Shown here: piece after piece, positions 1 to 5,405 of the stretch
Layout of the letters: every line of letters starts with the position of its first letter
How positions within the stretch are numbered: the first letter of the stretch is position 1
From: Pseudomonadota bacterium
Lineage (GTDB): Bacteria > Pseudomonadota > Alphaproteobacteria > Acetobacterales > Acetobacteraceae
Direction of reading: 5' to 3'
NCBI GenBank assembly: GCA_021805485.1
Contig: JAJZFF010000424.1
Span: 1-5,405 of the forward strand
DNA length: 5,405 nt
Position numbers and translations under genes: made by a program
The notes under the pieces: model-generated
The model's database searches: none
What the model was told of the DNA's origin: nothing
The model's input: only the letters and a program-made list of their open reading frames with translations

Positions 1-1
1 T

Positions 2-1781
2 ATCCGCATCCTCGTCGACGGAATGCCACTGACCGGTCCGGACGGAACGACCGACTCCGAGGTGATCGACCTTGGCGACATCAGCCGGATCGAGGTTCTG
101 ACCGGCCCGTTCTCCGTCCTGTACGGAAATGCCTCGGGTGGAGTGATCCAGGTCTTCAGCAAGAACGGCCCGACCCGCCCCACGGTCGGTGGCAGCGTGA
201 TTGCGACGTCCTATGGCGGATGGCGCGTCGGCGCGACCTATGGCGGCACCGCACGCTGGGGATCCGACGGTTCGTTCAACTACATGATGAACGCGTCGGA
301 TTTCTATACTGGCGGATACCGCCAGCATAGTGCCGCGCGGCGCCAGCAGTTTTATGGCAAATTCCGTGTGCAGGTCAGCCCGAATACCAGCTACACGCTG
401 CTGATCGACGGCCTGAACGAACCGTATTCGGAAGACCCGGGCGGCCTGACTGCTGCGCAGTATCATGCCAATCCGCGCCAGGCCGGCACCGGTGCCGATG
501 CGTTCGGGACCCGCAAGGTGCTGCGCCACCTGCAGTTCGGCCTCGTCTTCAAACACCGCTTCAACGCACAGAACAGCATCCGCGTGGTGGTTTACGAGGC
601 GACCCACTCAGTGCTGCAATTCCTGCCCTTTACCGGCAGCTACGCGGCTTCCGGCGGCGGCGTGGTGGATCTTGCCCGAAAATCCGGTGGCATCGACGCG
701 TCCTGGACCCACAGGGACGAGGTTGCCGGCGTTCCGGTCACACTCATCACCGGTGTGGATTTCGGCTACGAACAGCAGCACCGCAAGGGCTATGTCAACG
801 AGTTCGGCTCAATCGGCGCATTGCGTCGCAACGAGCAGGATGTCGCCCGCAATGTCGCCGAATATGCTCAGGTGAACGCCCACGTTGCCAAGCGCACGAC
901 TTTGGTCGTCGGTCTTCGGCACAGCAACGATTATTACAGCGTGACCGACAATTACGTGACCAGCACGCTGACCAACGACTCGGGATCGGTCAGCTATGGA
1001 AACACGAGCTTCGTTGCTGGCGCCACCTATCACCTGACGCCGACCACCAATCTCTACGCCGACTATGGCGAGGGTTTCGAAACGCCGACGCTCGACCAGC
1101 TCGCTTACCTGCCCAACGGCCTCGCGGGGTTCAATTCCGCCCTGCGCCCCACGACCAGCCAGAACTTCGAGGCGGGGATCAAGAGCCTGATCGGTGCGGA
1201 TACCTATCTCCAGCTCGCGGTGTTCCACATTCACACCAACAACGAGATCGAGGTGTCTTCCTCGAAGGACGGACGTACCGCTTATTCGAACCGACGGCCG
1301 TACCGCTTATTCGAACCAGGGGCAGACGGCGCGCAACGGCGTCGACGTCAGCCTCGATACGTATCTGCCTCACCATGTCGAGCTCTACGGCTCCTATTCG
1401 CTGCTGAAGGCGCACTTCCTTGCCAACCAGTTCGCCGGCAGATCATTGCCCGGCGTGCCGGATCAGCGGATCTACGGCGAACTGGACTGGCATGATCCGT
1501 CGACCGGATTCTATGCCCAGGCGAATGGTCAGTGGCAGAGCCGGATGTATGTCGACTCGCAGAACTCGGCCTACGCGGCGGGCTACTTCACCGCTGGCAT
1601 CGCCGGGGGTTTCCGGCAGAACCTTGGGCCGATCCGGTTCAATGAATTCGCTCGCATCAACAATCTCTTCAACCGGACCTATGTGGGTGCGGTCGTGATC
1701 GCCGCGAGCAATGCCGCCTATTACGAGCCGGCGCCAGGGCGCAACTTCGTGATCGGGATGCGGGCACGTTACCGGTTCTGA
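2..1781 (+). pseudogene. TonB-dependent outer-membrane receptor, YncD/PqqU-like; 5' partial, frameshifted
   Basis: This is an outer-membrane beta-barrel receptor that would import a small ligand using TonB energy. The frame is open from base 2, so the signal peptide, TonB box and early plug are off the window. Visible residues 1-14 read IRILVDGMPLTGPDG-like, and residues ~30-52 carry the plug end with IEVLTGPFSVLYGNASGG. A barrel of alternating strands follows, ending in ARYRF with the C-terminal Phe typical of outer-membrane barrels. The plug motifs resemble the YncD/PqqU group; E. coli PqqU takes up PQQ. At 1268-1317 a 25-bp tandem duplication changes the frame: frame 2 runs into a stop at 1493-1495, while the true barrel continues in frame 3 to 1781. 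Removing one copy gives one reading frame of about 584 residues. The gene is therefore either a recent pseudogene or an intact gene with an assembly error. Receptor identity is firm; the ligand is inference. Confidence 0.88.
1268..1317 (+). repeat. 25-bp tandem direct duplication causing the receptor frameshift
   Basis: Copy 1 is 1268-1292 and copy 2 is 1293-1317. They match at 24 of 25 positions, differing only at 1273 (a) versus 1298 (c). Each copy read in its own frame encodes DGRTAYSN, and the mismatch is GGA versus GGC, both Gly. Because 25 is not a multiple of three, the extra copy moves the downstream barrel from frame 2 to frame 3. Neither flank extends the identity, so there is no visible microhomology at the junction. 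Confidence 0.95.
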
Positions 1782-1800
1782 CCGCTCTCGCGGTCAGAAC
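1775..1800. terminator. Bidirectional terminator hairpin shared by convergent genes
   Basis: Arms 1775-1785 (gttctgaccgc) and 1790-1800 (gcggtcagaac) are perfect reverse complements of 11 bp around the tetraloop tctc. The stem contains the receptor stop (tga, 1779-1781) and the stop of the opposite-strand oxidase (tca on +, 1794-1796). On the + side only a short agttt follows, and the - side has no U-tract, so termination may be weak or factor-assisted. A stem this precise between two convergent stop codons fits a bidirectional terminator. It could also block read-through antisense RNA or stabilise 3' ends. Confidence 0.7.
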
Positions 1801-3323
1801 AGTTTCCCGGGGTTGAGCGTTGCGGCCGGATCGAGCGCCGCGCGGATCCTGCGCATGATCTCCCGCTCGGCCGCTGACCGCAGTTGCCCGAAGGCGTGGG
1901 TCTTGATTTGTCCGATGCCATGCTCGGCGGAAAAGCTGCCGCCGAGTTCCATGACGATGGCGTTCACATCCTCCATCAGGTCCTCGCCGCGCGCGGCGAA
2001 GGCTGCAGCGTCGCCATCCTCGGGCTGCAGGGCGTTCAGGTGGATGTTGCCATAAAAGCTGCCGCCGAGTTCCATGACGATGGCATTCACATCCTCCATC
2101 AGGTCCTCGCCGCGCGCGGCGAAGGCTGCAGCGTCGCCATCCTCGGGCTGCAGGGCGTTCAGGTGGATGTTGCCATCGCCGATATGTCCGAATGCAACCA
2201 TGCGGGCGCCGGGATGGCGGGCGCCGAGCATCGCTGCGGCGCGTGCAAGCAGGCTCGGTACTGCCGCGACCGGGACTGAAACATCGTTCTTCACCGAGGC
2301 GCCGGCCCGACGCTGCGACTCCGAAAGATGCTCGCGGATAGCCCAGAACGCCGCCCGCTGTGCCTCGGATTCGGCGATCGCTGCATCGGTGATCACACCG
2401 GCTTCAAGCGCGTCTGCCAGCACGGCTTCCATCGTCTCCCGCAGCGGATCGCGTCTGCGGGTCGTCGCCAGTTCGAGCAGCACATAGTGCGGTGAAGCCG
2501 TTTCGAGCGGGAGCCGGAAGTCCGGCATGTATGACTGGTTCACGGCCATGGCGGCGCCGGAGATGTATTCGAATGCGTAGAGCGCGGCTTCGTCTTCGTC
2601 GCGGAACCGGGCAAACAGGTCGAGCGCGGCCTCGACGCTGGGGATCGCGCAGAAACAGGTCTGCCGTTGGCGCGGTGCCCGCGCGAGGCGCAGCACGGCG
2701 GCGGTGACGATGCCGAGCGTTCCTTCGGCGCCGGCGAAAAGCTGGCGCAGCGCATAGCCGGTATTGTCCTTCCGCAGCCGGCGCAGTCCGTTCCAGATCG
2801 TGCCGTCGGCCAGTACCACCTCCAGCCCCAGTACGAGATCGCGGGCGTTGCCGAAACGCAGGGTGTTGTTGCCGCCGGCGTTGGTCGAGATGACACCGCC
2901 GATCTGCGCGGACCCTTCCGAGCCGATCGAAAGCGGCAGCAGGGCACCTGCGTCGCGCGCCGCGTCCTGGGCCGCACGGAGCGTGACCCCGGCCTCCACT
3001 TCCATGGTGAGCCCCGCGGCATCGATGGCGCGCACGGCATTCATCCGCGAGAGCGAAAGCACGAGTTCCGCCCCGTCCCGCGACGGCACGGCGCCTGCGA
3101 CCATCGACGTGTTGCCGCCCTGGGGCACGACAGGAACGCCGGCCGCCGCGCAAAGTCGCAGCGCGGCCGCAACACCCGCCGTGTCGCGCGGCCGCAGAAC
3201 CGCGCGGGGCATGTTGCTGACGAGGCCGCGCCAGTCCGTGCCGAAGGGGGCGATGTCTTCAGGGGCGATGATGACCCCTCCGGGGCCAAGCGCGGCGGCG
3301 AGGTGGTCGAGCAGATTGATCAT
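1794..3323 (-). CDS. FAD-binding oxidase, GlcD / D-2-hydroxyglutarate dehydrogenase family, with internal 41-residue duplication
   Basis: This is a predicted cytoplasmic flavoenzyme that oxidises a D-2-hydroxyacid (such as D-lactate, glycolate or D-2-hydroxyglutarate) and passes electrons to a respiratory acceptor. It has 509 residues. An N-terminal FAD-binding (PCMH-type) domain has PQGGNTSMVAG at ~67-77, IGSEGSAQIGG with STNAGGNN at ~133-153, and KDNTGYALRQLFAGAEGTLG at 185-204. The C-terminal oxidase domain has KNDVSVPV (345-352), the metal-ligand motif GHIGDGNIH (His380, His387) and SAEHGIG (Glu467, His468). It ends in NPGKLF. Residues ~384-424 are repeated, so NIHLN occurs twice and a 41-residue insertion separates the metal-ligand motifs. 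Without it the protein would be 468 residues, normal for the family. I chose the start at 3323 because homology-like sequence begins there and the 30 upstream in-frame residues look unlike protein. It is convergent with the receptor. The exact substrate is not resolved. Confidence 0.9.
   Translation of the reverse strand: MINLLDHLAAALGPGGVIIAPEDIAPFGTDWRGLVSNMPRAVLRPRDTAGVAAALRLCAAAGVPVVPQGGNTSMVAGAVPSRDGAELVLSLSRMNAVRAIDAAGLTMEVEAGVTLRAAQDAARDAGALLPLSIGSEGSAQIGGVISTNAGGNNTLRFGNARDLVLGLEVVLADGTIWNGLRRLRKDNTGYALRQLFAGAEGTLGIVTAAVLRLARAPRQRQTCFCAIPSVEAALDLFARFRDEDEAALYAFEYISGAAMAVNQSYMPDFRLPLETASPHYVLLELATTRRRDPLRETMEAVLADALEAGVITDAAIAESEAQRAAFWAIREHLSESQRRAGASVKNDVSVPVAAVPSLLARAAAMLGARHPGARMVAFGHIGDGNIHLNALQPEDGDAAAFAARGEDLMEDVNAIVMELGGSFYGNIHLNALQPEDGDAAAFAARGEDLMEDVNAIVMELGGSFSAEHGIGQIKTHAFGQLRSAAEREIMRRIRAALDPAATLNPGKLF
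1931..2176. repeat. 123-bp in-frame tandem direct duplication inside the FAD oxidase
   Basis: Copy 1 is 1931-2053 and copy 2 is 2054-2176, directly abutting. They match at 122 of 123 positions; the one difference is g1962 versus a2085. On the coding strand this is AAC versus AAT (both Asn), so the two 41-residue protein copies are identical. The unit covers the segment from GNIHLNALQ to MELGGSF, and the junction creates a new Tyr codon (residue 424). Family members have this segment once. No microhomology is visible at the junction. Confidence 0.96.
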
Positions 3324-3329
3324 GAGCCG

Positions 3330-3357
3330 ACTATATCGCCTGTGCCAGCCGAGCCAA
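3330..3357 (-). promoter_or_regulatory. Possible promoter of the FAD oxidase gene, giving a leaderless mRNA
   Basis: Read on the - strand, TTGGCT (3357-3352) and TATAGT (3335-3330) are separated by 16 bp and resemble sigma70-type -35 and -10 boxes. The -10 box ends 6 bp before the ATG at 3323, so a start site at the usual distance would fall on or beside the start codon. No Shine-Dalgarno sequence is seen in front of this ATG, which agrees with leaderless translation. Short motifs like these occur by chance in GC-rich DNA, so this is a prediction only. Confidence 0.35.
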
Positions 3358-3440
3358 GGCAGTCCATGCTGGTCATGTTGCTCCGTTTGGGAACATCGCG
3401 CCTGGGGCCACACACGAAAGCTTGATCCTTCTGGCGACTA

Positions 3441-3454
3441 TGATAGCGTTATCA
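3441..3454. promoter_or_regulatory. LacI-family-like operator palindrome upstream of the PQQ dehydrogenase
   Basis: TGATAGCGTTATCA is a 14-bp dyad with perfect outer arms TGATA/TATCA, a central CG, and only a purine/pyrimidine mismatch pair at positions 6 and 9. This form (TGATARCGYTATCA) matches the general shape of LacI/GalR-family operators. It lies 70 bp upstream of the dehydrogenase ATG, where a repressor could block transcription, and it overlaps the AT-richest stretch of the intergenic region. A TTGATC at 3422-3427 might be part of a promoter, but no well-spaced -10 is clear. No regulator gene is in the window. Confidence 0.4.
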
Positions 3455-3512
3455 GGCAGCCACGGGCGTGCGATGGTGTCCTCGTACCCTTGAGGCAGCT
3501 TCACTTCGAACT

Positions 3513-3519
3513 GGGGAGA
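3513..3519 (+). promoter_or_regulatory. Ribosome-binding site fixing the PQQ dehydrogenase start
   Basis: GGGGAGA ends 5 bases before the ATG at 3525 and is a good Shine-Dalgarno match. It decides the start in favour of 3525 over the upstream in-frame ATG at 3468, which would put 19 polar residues ahead of the signal peptide, and over the ATG at 3540, which is spaced too far away. Confidence 0.75.
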
Positions 3520-3524
3520 CGTTC

Positions 3525-5198
3525 ATGAGAACCGACCAAATGAAGTCACGCTCTGGCCTTGCCCGCCTCGCCGGCGGCGTTGCGGCCGCGGCCATGGCCG
3601 TTGGCATCGCGGGAATCGCCCATGCCGGTGCCGTCTCGAACACGACGCCGACGCCGAAGGATTACACCAGCACGGCGAGCAGCAACTCGACCTGGATTCT
3701 CGGTGCCAAGAATTACGACAACAACCGTTATGTCGATATCGGCCAGATCACGCCGGCCAACGTTGCGCAGCTGAAGCCGGTCTGGACGTTCCATATCTCG
3801 GACAATGGGCCGATCGAGGCCGCGCCGGTGGTCTGGGACGGCACCGCCTATATCACCTCCGCCCACGACCATGTTTACGCGATCGATGTGAAGACCGGAA
3901 AGCTGAAATGGCAGTTCTCCGACAATCCCCACGTCATTTCCTTCGCTGCCAATCGTGGTGTCACGCTGCTTGATGGCAAGGTTTATCTTGCGACGCTCGA
4001 CGGCCACCTGATCGCGCTGAACGCGACCACCGGCAAGAAGGTGTTCGACAAGGTGGAAGTGTCCGACACCGCGAACTCGTTCTACACGATGCAGCCGCTG
4101 CCCTACACCAACCCGAAGACCGGCAAGACGGTGCTGCTGCTCGGCATCTCGAACGGCGACTGGGGTGGAATCGGCACGATCCAGGCGATCAACCCTGCCA
4201 ATGGCGCGGTCGAATGGAAGTATGAAACCATTCCGGGCCCGGGCCAGAAGGGTAACAAGACCTGGAGCGGCGACTCCTGGAAGCGCGGCGGCGGCGCCGT
4301 GTGGACGATGATGGCGCTCGACCCGAAGACCGGCATCCTCTATGCCAATGCCGGCAACCCGCAGCCGGACTTCAACGGCCCGGCGCGCAAGGGTTCCAAC
4401 CTCTATTCCGACAGCCTGCTCGCCATCAACATCTCCGGCGCGAAGCCGAAGATGGTCTGGGCCCACCAGTTCATCCCGCATGACACGCATGACTGGGATC
4501 CGGTGATGCCGCCGATCCTGTTCACCGGGAAGGTGGACGGCAAGGAGATGCCGCTCGTGGCCGACGGCGACAAGGCCGGCAATTTCTGGCTGCTGAACTC
4601 GCAGACCGGCAAGCTGGTGAACCACCTCGCCGTCAGCATGCAGTACAACCAGAACACGGAGCCAAGCCTGAAGGGCAACGTGGCCTGCCCGAACACCAAT
4701 GGCGGCGTCGAATACAACGGCGGCAGCTACGACCCGAAGACCAACATGATCTACCTGCCAAGCTCGAACGAGTGCGGCTTCTGGCGGGCGACGAAGAACG
4801 TGGTCTACATCGCCGGGCAGTTCTATCTCGGTGGCGCGTTCCCGAAATTCGTCGGGCCGAACACCGGGCAGTTCAACGCGATCGACGTGAATACCGGCGT
4901 CTTCGCGTGGCGTAACCCCTCGAAACTGCCGATGGCGGGCGGCGCTCTCTCGACCTCGACCGGCCTCGTCTTCACCGGCCTCGAGAACGGCGATTTCGAT
5001 GCCTATGACGCGACGTCCGGCAAGAAGCTGTGGAGCTACGATACCGGCTCCCCGATCATCGCGCCGCCGGTCGCCTTCACCCAGGGCAAGACCGAATACG
5101 TCGCGGTTGCATCCGGTCAGGCGGGCAACCAGGAACTGCCCAACATGCCGAAGACCAACAAGGGAACCATGCTGACCATGTTCGCGCTGTCGAAGTGA
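3525..5198 (+). CDS. Periplasmic PQQ-dependent alcohol dehydrogenase-like quinoprotein
   Basis: This is a predicted soluble periplasmic enzyme (557 residues) that oxidises an alcohol or similar substrate with PQQ and a metal ion. A signal peptide has a basic start, a hydrophobic core at ~12-30, and a likely cut after AHA (34). The rest is an eight-blade propeller fold with repeated docking motifs such as AIDVKTGKLKW (119-129) and AYDATSGKKLW (493-503). There is no CxxCH, so no cytochrome domain. Aligned by eye to methanol dehydrogenase, catalytic Asp is D323 in HDWD, metal Asn is N278 in AGNP, the PQQ-stacking Trp is likely W260, and Arg331 is replaced by K350, as in ethanol-type enzymes. The metal Glu position holds D212, a second Asp (D325) sits two after D323 as in lanthanide-type enzymes, and the vicinal Cys pair is replaced by I138-S139. 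The only cysteines are C388 and C417, the likely structural disulfide. The substrate is unknown. Confidence 0.92.
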   Translation: MRTDQMKSRSGLARLAGGVAAAAMAVGIAGIAHAGAVSNTTPTPKDYTSTASSNSTWILGAKNYDNNRYVDIGQITPANVAQLKPVWTFHISDNGPIEAAPVVWDGTAYITSAHDHVYAIDVKTGKLKWQFSDNPHVISFAANRGVTLLDGKVYLATLDGHLIALNATTGKKVFDKVEVSDTANSFYTMQPLPYTNPKTGKTVLLLGISNGDWGGIGTIQAINPANGAVEWKYETIPGPGQKGNKTWSGDSWKRGGGAVWTMMALDPKTGILYANAGNPQPDFNGPARKGSNLYSDSLLAINISGAKPKMVWAHQFIPHDTHDWDPVMPPILFTGKVDGKEMPLVADGDKAGNFWLLNSQTGKLVNHLAVSMQYNQNTEPSLKGNVACPNTNGGVEYNGGSYDPKTNMIYLPSSNECGFWRATKNVVYIAGQFYLGGAFPKFVGPNTGQFNAIDVNTGVFAWRNPSKLPMAGGALSTSTGLVFTGLENGDFDAYDATSGKKLWSYDTGSPIIAPPVAFTQGKTEYVAVASGQAGNQELPNMPKTNKGTMLTMFALSK

Positions 5199-5405
5199 TG
5201 GCGAAAGGCGGTCTTCTGCGTTTTCTGGCTGCGGGGGCGGTTCTTGCCGCCCTCGCGGTGCCTTCCGGCCTCGCTGCGACACCCGCCTCGGACCATGCAC
5301 GGGCCGAGGCGGCGCTGTCGAATATCCGAGCCGCGGTCGCGGCAATCATGGATGCCGAGAACGACGCCACCAATGGTCCCGCCCGCTATGTCCAGGCGGC
5401 GCACC
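5198..5405 (+). CDS. Exported protein of unknown function, 3' partial, coupled to the PQQ dehydrogenase
   Basis: The ATG shares its A with the TGA stop of the dehydrogenase (TGATG), a classic translational-coupling arrangement that places both genes in one operon. The 69 visible residues begin with a signal peptide: MAKGG, a hydrophobic stretch LLRFLAAGAVLAALAV, then a likely cut near GLAA (~24-27). The following Ala-rich, charged segment (about 28-69, with DHARAEAALSNIRAAVAAI) looks alpha-helical and contains no cysteine so far. The gene runs off the right edge. I do not recognise the family. Its position suggests a periplasmic partner of the quinoprotein, such as an electron acceptor, small subunit or substrate-binding protein, but no heme motif is visible yet. 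Confidence 0.75.
   Translation, partial: MAKGGLLRFLAAGAVLAALAVPSGLAATPASDHARAEAALSNIRAAVAAIMDAENDATNGPARYVQAAH

Larger units (their letters stand above)
3324..3524. other. Divergent intergenic regulatory region
   Basis: This 201-bp stretch separates the divergently transcribed oxidase and dehydrogenase genes. Frames are open across it on both strands, but the predicted peptides lack any protein-like signature and no start there has a good ribosome site. It holds the possible oxidase promoter, the LacI-like palindrome, and near its right end the strong dehydrogenase ribosome-binding site. I see no tRNA, small RNA gene or riboswitch fold in it. Confidence 0.6.

Noticed and set aside
1194..1781. 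A separate gene starting at the ATG at 1194
   Set aside because: Its first ~30 codons are an out-of-frame shadow of the receptor. Only the part after the 25-bp duplication is real barrel sequence, so it is the second half of the same gene.
1931..2176. A genuine repeat domain or a CRISPR-like array in the oxidase
   Set aside because: There are only two directly abutting copies with no spacers, they lie within a known single-copy domain segment, and they are 122/123 identical, so this is a duplication or assembly event.
3324..3413. An N-terminal extension of the FAD oxidase to the ATG at 3413
   Set aside because: The 30 added residues are rich in Trp, Gln and His and do not resemble a family N-terminus or a signal peptide. 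The ATG at 3323 opens directly into domain-like sequence.
2667..3528. Two long + strand open frames opposite the FAD oxidase
   Set aside because: They are antisense to a well-supported flavoenzyme, have low-complexity Arg/Ser/Ala composition and lack good ribosome sites.
3546..5345. A 599-residue open frame on the - strand opposite the PQQ dehydrogenase
   Set aside because: It is rich in Arg, Gly and Val with no recognisable motif and lies antisense to a clear quinoprotein. It is a by-product of high GC content.
1..5405. tRNA, rRNA, insertion sequence, transposase or phage attachment features
   Set aside because: I saw no cloverleaf-like sequence, terminal inverted repeats, transposase motifs or integrase genes on either strand.

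Overview
The window looks like GC-rich chromosomal DNA from a Gram-negative bacterium. It has an outer-membrane TonB-dependent receptor, a periplasmic PQQ-dependent dehydrogenase with a Sec-type signal peptide, and codons that favour G or C in third position. An alphaproteobacterium, perhaps an acetic-acid-bacterium relative with periplasmic quinoprotein oxidation, fits best. That placement is inference from gene content and style, not from a marker gene.

Layout. (1) Bases 2-1781, + strand: the C-terminal ~580 residues of a TonB-dependent receptor whose N-terminus lies off the left edge. Its plug motifs resemble the YncD/PqqU group. A 25-bp tandem duplication (1268-1317) shifts the reading frame. 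(2) Bases 1775-1800: a perfect 11-bp hairpin containing the stop codons of both convergent genes, probably a shared bidirectional terminator. (3) Bases 1794-3323, - strand: an FAD-linked oxidase of the GlcD / D-2-hydroxyglutarate dehydrogenase family. It carries an in-frame 123-bp (41-codon) tandem duplication inside its metal-binding C-terminal domain. (4) Bases 3324-3524: a divergent intergenic region. It holds a possible promoter placed so that the oxidase mRNA would be leaderless, and a LacI-family-like operator palindrome ahead of the next gene. (5) Bases 3525-5198, + strand: a complete periplasmic PQQ-dependent dehydrogenase with no cytochrome c domain and an unusual active-site residue set. 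(6) Bases 5198-5405, + strand: the start of a translationally coupled exported protein, cut by the right edge.

How the genes may work together. The quinoprotein would oxidise an alcohol or similar substrate in the periplasm and needs PQQ plus a metal ion. The receptor could bring PQQ, or a metal chelate, across the outer membrane. The FAD enzyme would oxidise a 2-hydroxyacid in the cytoplasm. This linkage is inference from proximity.

The most striking sequence signal is the pair of near-perfect tandem duplications in two adjacent genes. Each pair of copies differs by a single synonymous base. This pattern fits the joining of two strain haplotypes during assembly at least as well as it fits real biology, so both broken-looking genes should be checked against raw reads.
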